Shown here: positions 43,635-52,869 of the stretch, piece by piece | Layout of the letters: each line of letters starts with the position of its first letter | Numbering within the stretch: position 1 is the first letter of the stretch | Assembly (NCBI RefSeq): GCF_016862995.1 | Contig: NZ_BOOA01000013.1 | Coordinates: forward strand, 1 to 64,000 | Reading direction: 5' to 3' | Source of the DNA: Acrocarpospora phusangensis | GTDB lineage: Bacteria > Actinomycetota > Actinomycetes > Streptosporangiales > Streptosporangiaceae | Length of the DNA: 64,000 bases | Program-made: the position numbers and the translations under genes | Notes under the pieces: generated by a model | Databases searched by the model: none | The model's input: the letters and a program-made list of their open reading frames with translations, nothing else | Told to the model about the DNA's origin: nothing

Positions 43635-45739
43635 CGTTCCAGCTGACGCAGCAGATCGAGGGCGGCTTCCGAGACGACCGTGCCGGGCTGGAAGATGGCC
43701 GAGGCCCCCGCGGCGAGGAGCGCGGGCACGTCGCCGTCCGGGATGACGCCGCCGACCGCGATCATGATGTCGCCGGCGCCCAGCTCGTCCAGGGCTTGTT
43801 TGAGCGCCGGCACCAGGGTGAGGTGGCCGGCCGCGAGGGAGGAGACGCCGACGATGTGCACGTCCGCTTCGACCGCCTGCCTGGCCACCTCCTCCGGCGT
43901 CTGGAACAGCGGGCCGACGTCCACGTCGAAGCCCAGGTCGGCGAAGCCGGTGGCGATCACCTTCTGGCCGCGGTCGTGGCCGTCCTGCCCCATCTTCGCG
44001 ACCAGGATGCGGGGGCGGCGGCCGTGCGCCCGCGCGAACTCCTCGCAGGCCGCCCGCACCCCGTCCACTCCGGAACCCACCTCGCTGCGGTAGACGCCGG
44101 TGATGGTGTGGATGCGGGCCTCGTGCCTGCCGAACACCTTCTCCAGCGCGTCGGAGATCTCCCCGACGGTGGCCTTCGCCCGCGCCGCCTCCACGGCCAG
44201 CGCGAGCAGGTTCTCCGACCCGGCGGCGCCCTTGCCCAGCGCTTCGAGCGCGGCCGCCACCTGCTCGGGCGAACGCTCCTCGCGCAGCCGGCGCAGCTTG
44301 GCCAGCTGCTGGTCGCGGACCGAGGTGTTGTCCACCTTGAGCACCTCGATCGGCTCGTCCGCGTCCGGCCGGTAGCGGTTGACGCCGATGACCGGCTGCC
44401 GCCCCGAGTCGATCCTGGCCTGGGTACGGGCCGCCGCCTCCTCGATGCGCAGCTTGGGCAGGCCCTTGTCGATGGCGCGGGCCATGCCGCCGGTCTCCTC
44501 CACCTCCCGGATGTGCGCCCAGGCGCGTTCGGCCAGTTCGGCGGTGAGCCGCTCCACGTAGTAGGAGCCGCCCCACGGGTCGATCACGCGGGTGGTGCCG
44601 GACTCCTGCTGGAGCAGCAGCTGGGTGTTGCGGGCGATCCTGGCCGAGAAGTCGGTGGGCAGGGCCAGCGCCTCGTCCAGCGCGTTGGTGTGCAGCGACT
44701 GGGTGTGCCCCTGGGTGGCGGCCATCGCCTCCACGCAGGTCCGTACGACGTTGTTGAAGACGTCCTGGGCGGTCAGCGACCAGCCGGAGGTCTGGGAGTG
44801 GGTGCGCAGCGACAGCGACTTCGGGTTCTTCGCGCCGAAGCCGCGGACCAGCTCGGCCCAGAGCAGCCGGGCGGCGCGCAGCTTGGCGACCTCCATGAAG
44901 AAGTTCATGCCGATGCACCAGAAGAACGACAGCCGGGGCGCGAACGCGTCCACGTCCATGCCCGCGCCGACGCCCGCCCGCAGGTACTCCACGCCGTCGG
45001 CCAGGGTGTAGGCCAGCTCCAGGTCGCAGGTGGCCCCGGCCTCCTGCATGTGGTAACCCGAGATGGAGATGGAGTTGAACTTGGGCATGCGCCCGGCCGT
45101 GTACGCGAAGATGTCGGAGATGATCCGCATCGACGGGCCCGGCGGGTAGATGTAGGTGTTGCGGACCATGAACTCCTTGAGGATGTCGTTCTGGATGGTC
45201 CCCTGCAGCTGCTCCGGCGCGACGCCCTGCTCCTCGGCGGCGACGATGAACAGCGCCAGCACCGGCAGCACCGCGCCGTTCATGGTCATCGAGACGGACA
45301 TGCGGTCCAGCGGGATGCCGTCGAAGAGCTGGCGCATGTCGTAGATGGAGTCGATGGCCACGCCCGCCATGCCGACGTCGCCCGCGACCCTCGGGTGGTC
45401 GGAGTCGTAGCCGCGGTGGGTGGCCAGGTCGAAGGCGACCGACAGGCCCTTCTGCCCGGCGGCCAGGTTGCGGCGGTAGAAGGCGTTGGACTCCTCGGCG
45501 GTGGAGAACCCGGCGTACTGGCGGATCGTCCACGGCTGGTTGACGTACATGGTCGGGTACGGCCCGCGCAGGAACGGCGCCACACCCGGATAGGTCGGGA
45601 GGTAGCCGGGCAGGTCGTCGGTGTCGTAGAGGGGTTTCACGGCGATGCCCTCGGGGGTGTCCCAGGGTTCGGCGTCCACGGCCGGGATCTGGTCCTTCCC
45701 GATGCCGAGGCCGATGCCGGCGAAATCAGGAATGCTCAT
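43631..45739 (-). CDS. mutB: Methylmalonyl-CoA mutase large (catalytic) subunit
   Basis: 702 residues from the ATG at 45739. Substrate barrel: [30 protein letters not shown], later [13 protein letters not shown] and [15 protein letters not shown]; the C-terminal B12 domain has the base-off motif DGHDRG in [13 protein letters not shown] (~607-620) with its ligand His. Interconverts L-methylmalonyl-CoA and succinyl-CoA. Its start overlaps the small-subunit stop (ATGA). No methylmalonyl-CoA epimerase is visible in the window. Confidence 0.96.
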   Translation of the reverse strand: MSIPDFAGIGLGIGKDQIPAVDAEPWDTPEGIAVKPLYDTDDLPGYLPTYPGVAPFLRGPYPTMYVNQPWTIRQYAGFSTAEESNAFYRRNLAAGQKGLSVAFDLATHRGYDSDHPRVAGDVGMAGVAIDSIYDMRQLFDGIPLDRMSVSMTMNGAVLPVLALFIVAAEEQGVAPEQLQGTIQNDILKEFMVRNTYIYPPGPSMRIISDIFAYTAGRMPKFNSISISGYHMQEAGATCDLELAYTLADGVEYLRAGVGAGMDVDAFAPRLSFFWCIGMNFFMEVAKLRAARLLWAELVRGFGAKNPKSLSLRTHSQTSGWSLTAQDVFNNVVRTCVEAMAATQGHTQSLHTNALDEALALPTDFSARIARNTQLLLQQESGTTRVIDPWGGSYYVERLTAELAERAWAHIREVEETGGMARAIDKGLPKLRIEEAAARTQARIDSGRQPVIGVNRYRPDADEPIEVLKVDNTSVRDQQLAKLRRLREERSPEQVAAALEALGKGAAGSENLLALAVEAARAKATVGEISDALEKVFGRHEARIHTITGVYRSEVGSGVDGVRAACEEFARAHGRRPRILVAKMGQDGHDRGQKVIATGFADLGFDVDVGPLFQTPEEVARQAVEADVHIVGVSSLAAGHLTLVPALKQALDELGAGDIMIAVGGVIPDGDVPALLAAGASAIFQPGTVVSEAALDLLRQLER

Positions 45740-47478
45740 CGGCCGTCTCCCTCCGAGGTGTGCACGCGGATATCCAGGTCCGCGAACGTCGTTCTCAGCA
45801 CGTCCAGGGCGTCGCCGCCGGCGCGGATGGTGCCGTCCACTCCGGGATATTCCCCCTTGCCCGCCAGCCAGACCCGGCGGGCCCCGGCGGCGCGGAGCGC
45901 GGCGGCCACGGTTTCGGCGTGCTCGCCGTACAGGCGGTCGCTGGAGCAGAGGCAGGCGACCGGGGTGCCGGCGTCGCGGAAGGCCTCGGCCATCGCGGCG
46001 GCGTCGGTGCCGGGGCCGCTGGTGACGGTGGCGATCCCGCCGGCGGCGAACAGGTTGGCCGCGAAGGAGGCCCGCGCGGTGTGCACGGCGACCGGGCCGA
46101 TGGTGGCCAGGAAGACCGCCGGGCGGGTGGGCCGGGCGTCGGCGAGGTCGCGCAGCGCCTCGTACCCGGCGGCGTGCCTGACCAGGCCGGGCGAGGCGGG
46201 CAGCCCGGGGCCGGGCGCGCGGACGACCGGGCGCTCGGTCAGGTTGGGGAACTCGCTGACGCCGGTGATCGGGTGCTTCCTGCGGGCGATGTCCCGCGCC
46301 CTGGCCGTCCGGGTCTCCGCCAGCCGGGCGGGGATCAGCGTGTCGAGGGCGGCGGCGAACCCGCCGGCCCGCTCGATCTCCTGGAACCACGACCAGCCGC
46401 GTTCGGCCAGCGCGGCGGTGAGGTTCTCCACGTAGTAGGAGCCGCCCGCCGGGTCCAGGACCCTGGCCACCCCGGCCTCCTCGACCAGCAGGGACTGGGT
46501 GTTGCGGGCGATCCTGCGGGCGAAGCCGTCCGGCAGGCCGAGGGCGGCGTCGAACGGCTGCACGGTCACCGCGTCCGCGCCGCCGGTGCCCGCGCCGAAG
46601 CAGGCCAGCGTGGTGCGGAGCATGTTCACCCACGGGTCGCGGGCGGTCATCATCGCCGAGGAGGTCACCGCGTGCTGCCGCTGCGTGGCGGCGGGCACCC
46701 CGCACACCTCGGCCACGCGGGCCCACAGGCGGCGGGCGGCCCGCAGCTTGGCGATGGTCAGGAACTGGTCGGCGGTGGCCGCGTAGCGGAACTCCAGATG
46801 CCCGAACGCCTGCTCGGCGGAGACCCCGGCGTCGGTGAGCGCCCGCAGCGCCGCCACCCCGGCCGCGATCGAGCAGCCCAGCTCGGCCGCCTCCCCGCCC
46901 CCCGCGTCGTGGTACGGCAACGCGTCCACGGTCACCGCCAGCACGGCCGGCTGCTCGGCGGCGCAGCGGTGCACCAGGCCGGCCAGGCCCGGGTGGAGTG
47001 GGGACGCGCCCAGGTTGCCGCCCGCCAGGGCGGTGCCGGACGCCAGCTCCAGGAAGATCCGGGCCGCCTCCTCGGTGCGCGGTCCGGCGTCCAGCACGAC
47101 CGGCGCGAGGTCGAGGAAGACCCCGTCCAGCACGGCCGGCAGGTCGGCGGGGGCGAGCGAGGTCAGGTCCAGCCAGAGGGAGGTGACGCCGTTCTCCAGG
47201 TCGGCCTGGATCGCGTCCCTGGTCGCCGCCGGGTCCGGGTCGGCGTGGCGCTGCCGTACGTCCCAGCCGGCCTCGGGCGGCAGCACGCGGGGCGCGGCCG
47301 GGAGCCGGTCGTAGAGGGGGGCGATCCCGATCCCGTCGTCGGTGGCGGAGGACAGCGCGGCCTCCGGATCATCGCCCTCGTAGCCGGATCTGCGCAGCAC
47401 GCCGAGAGCGAGTTCGCGCCACCGTTCCCGCGATCCCGGCGGGAACCCGGCGGCGAGGTCCAGAGGAGACACCGTCAT
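45736..47478 (-). CDS. mutA: Methylmalonyl-CoA mutase small subunit
   Basis: 580 residues. Same fold as the catalytic subunit with matching segments ([33 protein letters not shown]), but the C-terminal domain lacks the DxHxxG cobalamin motif, as expected for the non-catalytic partner of the heterodimeric enzyme. Feeds propionyl-CoA carbon into or out of succinyl-CoA, relevant to odd-chain fatty acid, valine and polyketide metabolism. Confidence 0.94.
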   Translation of the reverse strand: MTVSPLDLAAGFPPGSRERWRELALGVLRRSGYEGDDPEAALSSATDDGIGIAPLYDRLPAAPRVLPPEAGWDVRQRHADPDPAATRDAIQADLENGVTSLWLDLTSLAPADLPAVLDGVFLDLAPVVLDAGPRTEEAARIFLELASGTALAGGNLGASPLHPGLAGLVHRCAAEQPAVLAVTVDALPYHDAGGGEAAELGCSIAAGVAALRALTDAGVSAEQAFGHLEFRYAATADQFLTIAKLRAARRLWARVAEVCGVPAATQRQHAVTSSAMMTARDPWVNMLRTTLACFGAGTGGADAVTVQPFDAALGLPDGFARRIARNTQSLLVEEAGVARVLDPAGGSYYVENLTAALAERGWSWFQEIERAGGFAAALDTLIPARLAETRTARARDIARRKHPITGVSEFPNLTERPVVRAPGPGLPASPGLVRHAAGYEALRDLADARPTRPAVFLATIGPVAVHTARASFAANLFAAGGIATVTSGPGTDAAAMAEAFRDAGTPVACLCSSDRLYGEHAETVAAALRAAGARRVWLAGKGEYPGVDGTIRAGGDALDVLRTTFADLDIRVHTSEGDGR

Positions 47479-47538
47479 GAACCGGATGCTAAGCCGAATC
47501 GGGCCCTTATTCCGCCAACGGGTGTCCGTTTCGGCGCG

Positions 47539-48306
47539 TCACGGCTTCGCCTTGAACGAGGCGTCCCAGGTCAGGCGGCCCACGATGCCGTCGTCAGGAA
47601 GATCGACTCTTCTCTGGAAGGTCTTGCAGACGTCCCGGGAACGCTGGCCGTACGCGCCGTCGGCGTCGAGTTCGAAGCCGATGCGCTTCATCTGGGTCTG
47701 CCAGGTCCTGACGTCGTCGCCGCGCATCACCGGCGGGAAGCGCAGCAGCCGTCCCGGCCAGCGCGGCGCGCCCGGTTCCACCGGCGGGTCGCCGCCGCCG
47801 GGACGCGGCGCGCCCCGCTGGACCCAGGCGTAGAGCGGTCCACCCGGGCAGTCGGTGGAGTAGCCGTCCCGGTGCCCCTTGATCTCCCGGCCCGCGCCGC
47901 CCTCGGCCCGCAGGTACTCGATGGCGTCCAGGATGCCGTGCAGGATCGCGTCGGTGGGCTCCACCAGGCCGGCGTTGCCGACCAGGCCGAGCACGGCGTA
48001 GTGGCCGGCGTTGAGGCCGGCGCCGTTGGCCGCGGGCACGTGTCTCGGGCCGCGTCCGGTGAAGACCTTGCGATGAGGACAGACCACCATCGAATAGCCG
48101 ATATCAATCCAGCCATTCCCATCCATGTGGAAATTCTGAATTGATTTCACCATTGCCACGCATTTCGCGTGATCATTGACGATGGCCGGATCGACGCGCC
48201 CGCCCGTGTAGTGCACTTTGACGCCGCGGGTCGAACTGAGCGGCGAATAGGACCCCTTCGGGGCACGCGCGCCCCAGGCGGTGCGGGTCACGAGGTCGAT
48301 GGCCAC
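47539..48306 (-). CDS. PGRP-type N-acetylmuramoyl-L-alanine amidase without signal peptide
   Basis: 255 residues from the GTG at 48306, which has AGGAG 6 nt upstream; the upstream in-frame codons lack a ribosome site. The amidase_2 domain shows RTAWGARAP, zinc His in VHYTGG, and GHRDGYSTDCPG with the other ligands (His and Cys), residues ~5-155. After a Pro/Gly linker comes a peptidoglycan-binding domain (~190-250, VRTWQTQMKRIGFELDADGAYG). No export signal is present. Cleaves the stem peptide from muramic acid. Confidence 0.82.
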   Translation of the reverse strand: MAIDLVTRTAWGARAPKGSYSPLSSTRGVKVHYTGGRVDPAIVNDHAKCVAMVKSIQNFHMDGNGWIDIGYSMVVCPHRKVFTGRGPRHVPAANGAGLNAGHYAVLGLVGNAGLVEPTDAILHGILDAIEYLRAEGGAGREIKGHRDGYSTDCPGGPLYAWVQRGAPRPGGGDPPVEPGAPRWPGRLLRFPPVMRGDDVRTWQTQMKRIGFELDADGAYGQRSRDVCKTFQRRVDLPDDGIVGRLTWDASFKAKP

Positions 48307-48390
48307 GAAGATCTCCTGTATGTCGTACTGATTCGCGAGCCTATTGCGGAACGGTCTAGCGCATTGCCCGATTGCCCGAATCCGCATGGA

Positions 48391-49344
48391 CTATGTGCGA
48401 TCGGGCCTCTCGCCGCGATCCACGCGTATCACCCGGCTCTCGGTGACGATGGCGGTGATGAGGTCGGCGGGGGTGACGTCGAAGGCCGGGTTGAGCGCCT
48501 CGGTGCCCTCGGGCGCCAGCCGTACGCCGCCGACGGAGACGACCTCGGCGGCGCCGCGGTCCTCGATGTGGATGGCGTCCCCGTCGGGGGTGGCCAGGTC
48601 GATGGTGTTCTCGGGGGCGATGACCAGGAAGGGCACACCGGCGCGGCGGGCCCCGAGGGCCAGGGCGTACGAGCCGATCTTGTTGGCGGTGTCGCCGTTG
48701 GCGGCGATCCGGTCGGCGCCGATGAGCACGGCGTCGGCGGCGCCCCTGGCCAGCAGGAACGGCCCGGCGGAGTCCACGATCAGGCGGTGCGGCGCGCCCA
48801 TCCTGGCCAGTTCCCAGGCGGTCAGCCTGGCGCCCTGCAGCAGCGGCCTGGTCTCCAGGGCGATGGCCTCGCGGAGCGCGCCGCGCTCGTGCATGGTCTG
48901 GATGACGCCGAGGGCGGTGCCGCGTTCCACGGTGGCCAGCCCGCCGGTGTTGCAGACCGTCATCACCCGGGTGGCGCCGCGCTCGGCCAGCAGGTCCGCG
49001 CCGCGCGCGCCCATGGCGAGGCAGGCGGCGACGTCCTCGTCCCTGATCTCCAGCGCGCGGGCCAGCGGGTCGGGGCTGGCCGCGGCCTGGTCGACGCCCC
49101 AGGCCAGGTTGACGGCCGTGGGCCTGGCCGACCTGAGGGGCCCGATCGGCTCGCCCGTACGCGCCGCGAGCGCGACCCCGAGCGCGCCGGCCACCCCGAG
49201 CGCGGGCGCGCCGCGGACCGCCAGCCGTTTGATGGCGTCGATCAGGTCCGCCACCGTGGTGACGCGGAGGTAGGCCAGCTCGCCCGGCAGCCGGGTCTGG
49301 TCGACGAGCACGATCGCGCCGTCCACCCAGTCAATCGTCCTCAT
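48391..49344 (-). CDS. mtnA: Methylthioribose-1-phosphate isomerase
   Basis: 317 residues, a little shorter than the usual ~340-360. Catalytic Cys in TVCNTGGLATV (~128) and catalytic Asp in GADRIAANGDTANKIGS (~208); substrate loop RGAPALGVAGALGVAL (~44). Converts 5-methylthioribose-1-phosphate to methylthioribulose-1-phosphate in methionine salvage. Other salvage genes are not in the window. The amidase gene 29 bp upstream runs the same way. Confidence 0.93.
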   Translation of the reverse strand: MRTIDWVDGAIVLVDQTRLPGELAYLRVTTVADLIDAIKRLAVRGAPALGVAGALGVALAARTGEPIGPLRSARPTAVNLAWGVDQAAASPDPLARALEIRDEDVAACLAMGARGADLLAERGATRVMTVCNTGGLATVERGTALGVIQTMHERGALREAIALETRPLLQGARLTAWELARMGAPHRLIVDSAGPFLLARGAADAVLIGADRIAANGDTANKIGSYALALGARRAGVPFLVIAPENTIDLATPDGDAIHIEDRGAAEVVSVGGVRLAPEGTEALNPAFDVTPADLITAIVTESRVIRVDRGERPDRT

Positions 49345-49373
49345 AACGGGCCAGCCTAGACACACCCGTCCGT

Positions 49374-50498
49374 CTACAGGCGAGCCGCCAGGTCGAACAG
49401 CACCTCGTCGTGGCCGCGGGCGGTCATCAGGCAGAGGCCGATCGGGCGGCCGTCGAGCAGCCCCGCGGGCAGGCTGAGGGCCGGGCCGCCGGACAGCGGC
49501 GCCAGGCAGGTCAGCCGGAGCGTGCTCAGCCGCCGGTCCTCGGGACGCCCGATCGCCGGGGCCGCGCCGGGCGCGGCGGGCAGCACGAGCACGCCGCCGC
49601 CGTCCAGCAGCACCCTGATCCGGTCGGCGGCCTCGCCGAGGGCCTTGCGGGCCAGGGTGACCTCCTCGCGGGTGAGTCCCTCCGCGCGCCGGAACCGCGC
49701 GGCCACGCCGGGCCCGAAGCCGGGCCGCTCCCGGGTGATCCACTCGCCGTGGCACTCCCAGGCCTGGGCCGCCTGCGCGATCGCGAACGCGTCGGTGACG
49801 TCGTGGCCGAGCGGGGTGCGGTGCACCGGCAGGCCCAGCCGGGCGATCGCGGCGGCCAGCGCCGCGCCGACCCGGGGCGACTGCTCGGCCCACAGGTCGG
49901 GAGGCACGCAGAGCCGGGTGGCGGGCGTGTTCTGGCCCGTCCCGTCGAGCAGGGCCCCGGCCGCCGTGCGGAGCAGGCCGAGGTCGCGGGTGAGCAGGCC
50001 GGGCACGTCGAACTCGGGGGCGAGGGGGACCATGCCGTCGCGCGGGGCGCGGGCGTGGGTGGGGCGGAAGCCGTACAGGCCGGTGTAGGAGGCGGGGACG
50101 CGGATGGAGCCGGCCGTGTCGGTGCCGAGCCCGAGGTCGGCCAGCCCGGCGGCCACGGCCGCCGCGGATCCGCTGGAGGAGCCGCCGCAGACGTGCCCGG
50201 GCGCGGCCGGATTCTCGGGGATGCCGTAGTGCTGATTGGTCCCGCCCAGGCTGTAGGCGAACTCGTCGGTGTGCGTCTTCCCGGCCAGTACGGCTCCCGC
50301 CGCCCGCAGCCGCGCCACCGCGCCCGCGTCGCCGGTGGCCGCCCCGTGCGTCTCCAGCCACCGGGGATGCCCGGCGCCCGTCGGCGTGCCCGCGACGTCG
50401 AAGACGTCCTTGACGGCCAGCCTCACCCCGGCGAGCGGCCCGGAACCTCCGGGCGTTTCCGGCGGCGTTCCCCACAGCACGAACGGATCGATCCCCAC
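49374..50498 (-). CDS. Amidase-signature hydrolase
   Basis: 374 residues, GTG start with GGAGG upstream. Ser-cisSer-Lys triad: Lys in RLAVKDVFDV (~30), cis-Ser and nucleophile in GGSSSGSAAAVAAG and TDTAGSIRVPASYTGLYGFRPT. It is short for the family (often 450 or more), with the C-terminal part compact. Hydrolyses an unknown amide; the DFAG/Allantoin-like subgroup cannot be told. Divergent from the AAA ATPase across 171 bp. Confidence 0.87.
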   Translation of the reverse strand: MGIDPFVLWGTPPETPGGSGPLAGVRLAVKDVFDVAGTPTGAGHPRWLETHGAATGDAGAVARLRAAGAVLAGKTHTDEFAYSLGGTNQHYGIPENPAAPGHVCGGSSSGSAAAVAAGLADLGLGTDTAGSIRVPASYTGLYGFRPTHARAPRDGMVPLAPEFDVPGLLTRDLGLLRTAAGALLDGTGQNTPATRLCVPPDLWAEQSPRVGAALAAAIARLGLPVHRTPLGHDVTDAFAIAQAAQAWECHGEWITRERPGFGPGVAARFRRAEGLTREEVTLARKALGEAADRIRVLLDGGGVLVLPAAPGAAPAIGRPEDRRLSTLRLTCLAPLSGGPALSLPAGLLDGRPIGLCLMTARGHDEVLFDLAARL

Positions 50499-50669
50499 TT
50501 ATCCTCCAAAAGTGGCCAGGTCGACGTTCCGGTTACGGCTACGCCCCACTTCCTATGCCAGCCCAATTTCACGTCCGGTATGCCAGAGTTTCGAGGAGGT
50601 TACAGGTGGCCACGGCATTAGGGGGAAAATGCGTCGACAATCATCGCCCCAGGTGAGGATCATGAGCAT

Positions 50670-51785
50670 ATGAGCAATGTGGTTAAGGAGGTTCAGTTCT
50701 CCCCGCAGCCCGAGCCGCTGGCGATGAAAGTCTGGATCGACGACAGCGACACCCCCAGCGACGTCATCGACGCCCTGGCCCTCTCCCCGTTCGCCACCGG
50801 GGAGCAGCCGTGGTCGCGCACGGTGACGCTGGACCGGGTGCGCCCGGACGCGCCGCTGGCGCCCTCGCGCGGCAGGCTGCTGCGTTCGGCCAGCACGGTG
50901 GACGGCCCCGACTCCCGCCTGTACGCCGGCGACGGCTGGACGCTGCGCGTGGTGCGGTACACCAACCAGTCGGTCGCCGTCGGGGTGTCCGCGATCAGCG
51001 AGGAGCTGGCCGCCGCGATCATGGACGAGGTGGTCAAGGACGCCGAGGAGGAGGCCCCGCAGGACGCGGACGTGGTCTCCATGGGCTTCTGGTGGATGGG
51101 CCAGCAGGGCCGCCGCCGGTCCGGCAAGAAGATCACGACCTCGCCCTGGGAGGCGGTGCGGGCCAACTATCCGCGCGCCGCCGCCGACCGGCTGGACCGG
51201 GTCATGGCCGTCCGCCCCGGCGACGTGAACGGCCGCCTCCTGCTGCTGCACGGCCCGCCCGGCACGGGCAAGACGACGCTGCTGCGCACACTCGCCCGGG
51301 AGTGGGCCGGCTGGTGCCAGGTCGACTGCGTGCTGGACCCGGAGCGGCTGTTCGGCGACCCCGGCTACCTCATGGAGGTCGCGATCGGCTGCGAGTGCCC
51401 GGACCACGGCGAGGGCAAGTGGCGGCTGCTCGTGCTGGAGGACTGCGACGAGCTGATCCACGCCGAGGCCAAGGCCTCCACCGGGCAGGGCCTGTCCCGG
51501 CTGCTCAACCTCACCGACGGCCTGCTCGGCCAGGGCAGGGACGTGCTCGTGGCCATCACCACCAACGAGGACCTGGCCCGCCTGCACCCGGCCGTGGTCC
51601 GGCCGGGACGCTGCCTGGCGCAGATCGAGGTGGGACGGATGGACACCGAGCAGGCGGCGGCCTGGCTGGGCACCACCGACGGCATCGGCCCTGGCGGGGC
51701 CACGCTGGCGGAGCTGTTCGCGCTACGTTCTGGCCGCCTGCCCGCCGAGCCTGAGCCGGTCGCCGGCATCGGCCTCTACCTCTGA
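50670..51785 (+). CDS. DUF5925-like AAA ATPase
   Basis: 371 residues. An N-terminal domain of ~150 residues (WIDDSDTPSDVIDALALSPF; VVRYTNQSVAVGV) fits the DUF5925 family of actinomycetes. The AAA domain follows: Walker A GPPGTGKTT (~193), Walker B LVLEDCDE (~254), sensor AITTNE and arginine finger RPGR (~310). Function unknown. The ATG at 50670 lies 11 nt from GAGGA; an ATGAGCA duplicated 8 bp earlier starts a frame of only three codons. Its last 63 bp overlap the convergent lipase gene. Confidence 0.8.
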   Translation: MSNVVKEVQFSPQPEPLAMKVWIDDSDTPSDVIDALALSPFATGEQPWSRTVTLDRVRPDAPLAPSRGRLLRSASTVDGPDSRLYAGDGWTLRVVRYTNQSVAVGVSAISEELAAAIMDEVVKDAEEEAPQDADVVSMGFWWMGQQGRRRSGKKITTSPWEAVRANYPRAAADRLDRVMAVRPGDVNGRLLLLHGPPGTGKTTLLRTLAREWAGWCQVDCVLDPERLFGDPGYLMEVAIGCECPDHGEGKWRLLVLEDCDELIHAEAKASTGQGLSRLLNLTDGLLGQGRDVLVAITTNEDLARLHPAVVRPGRCLAQIEVGRMDTEQAAAWLGTTDGIGPGGATLAELFALRSGRLPAEPEPVAGIGLYL

Positions 51786-52820
51786 CAGGTACGCAACGAC
51801 CTCGGGGACCTGGGCGAGACTCAGGTCTCCGTCGTCGCGTACTTTCCCGACCTGCTCGCGTTCCAGGACCCGCCGCCACGGGAAGCCGGGCAGGGCGGAC
51901 CCGGCCAGGTAGACGTTGCCGAACGCGAGCGCGGGGACGGCGGCGAGGGCACGGCCGAGCACACCGGCGCCGCGCCCGAGGCCGGCGAAGTGGATCGCGC
52001 CGTGCCGGTGGCGGGCGTAGACCTGGCCGTACTCGTCCAGGAACCCGTGCGCGGGCACGGCCCGCACGTCGGCGCGCCCGGCCAGGGCGCGCCGCAGCGC
52101 CTGCCAGTTCCGGTCGCGGGAGCGGGTCAGGAAGACGACCGTGCGGGGCTCGACGCCGAGGATCGGCGTGGTCGGGAGACCCGGCCCGGCGACGGCCGCC
52201 CAGATCAGCCGGTGGTGATCCCGCAGCGAGTGGTGGTCCGCGCCGGGCACCGTGACGTGCCGCGCGTTCGCGAACTGCTCCACGTCCAGGCTGTCGTCCC
52301 GGGTGACCAGGGTGTCCCCGGTGCCGAGCAGCTGCACGACCCGCGGCGGGAGCACCGTCCGGTCGAAGTGGTCCAGCCAGCGCACCCGCAGATCCGTCAG
52401 GTACGGCGCGCCGCGCCGCAGATCCGCCATCGCCCGCCCGGTGAGCGCCAGCCGCCGCGCGTCCACCCCCCGGTTCGGGGCGGCCAGCAGCACGATCCGG
52501 CTCACCCGCCCGGCCCACGCCTTCGTCTCCCTGCTGTCCTCGTCCCCGCGCGCGATCAGGTACGCGTGCCGGACCAGCAGCCCGCCCACGCTGTGCCCGA
52601 CCAGGACGACCCGCCCGAGCCCGCCCATCTCCCACCAGATCCTGGCGATCCACGAGCTCAGCTCCCTGGCGAGCTCCCCGGCGGAACGCCGGTCCCACGG
52701 CCGGACGCGTACGGGCGACACCTCGGCCCGCCACGACTCCCCCAGGTCCGCGGCCAGCCGGCGCAGCGGGGCGGGGTCGCCGTCCAGGCCGGGGACGTAC
52801 ACGAGCAGGTTGACTCCCAT
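51723..52820 (-). CDS. Alpha/beta-hydrolase lipase-like protein
   Basis: 365 residues from the ATG at 52820 (GTG at 52853 is an alternative). The nucleophile elbow GHSVGG (~85-90) with LVRHAYLIARG and RIVLLAAPNRGVDARRL fits the PGAP1/lipase family; His in ADHHSLRDHH is a likely catalytic residue. A second, less clear domain (~230-365) follows. No signal peptide. Overlaps the DUF5925 gene tail to tail. A hairpin abuts the start codon, and no separate ribosome site is seen. Confidence 0.7.
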   Translation of the reverse strand: MGVNLLVYVPGLDGDPAPLRRLAADLGESWRAEVSPVRVRPWDRRSAGELARELSSWIARIWWEMGGLGRVVLVGHSVGGLLVRHAYLIARGDEDSRETKAWAGRVSRIVLLAAPNRGVDARRLALTGRAMADLRRGAPYLTDLRVRWLDHFDRTVLPPRVVQLLGTGDTLVTRDDSLDVEQFANARHVTVPGADHHSLRDHHRLIWAAVAGPGLPTTPILGVEPRTVVFLTRSRDRNWQALRRALAGRADVRAVPAHGFLDEYGQVYARHRHGAIHFAGLGRGAGVLGRALAAVPALAFGNVYLAGSALPGFPWRRVLEREQVGKVRDDGDLSLAQVPEVVAYLSEVEADAGDRLRLGGQAART

Positions 52821-52851
52821 GCCGGCAGCCTGTCCCGGACGGGCTGCCGGC
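52821..52851 (-). other. Hairpin touching the lipase start codon
   Basis: GCCGGCAGCC (52821-52830) and GGCTGCCGGC (52842-52851) form a perfect 10-bp stem with an 11-nt loop. On the minus strand the stem ends exactly at the lipase ATG and begins 18 bp after the NRAMP-like stop. It could end transcription from that gene, or hide the lipase initiation region. Confidence 0.55.
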
Positions 52852-52869
52852 ACATGAGTACACCCCTAC

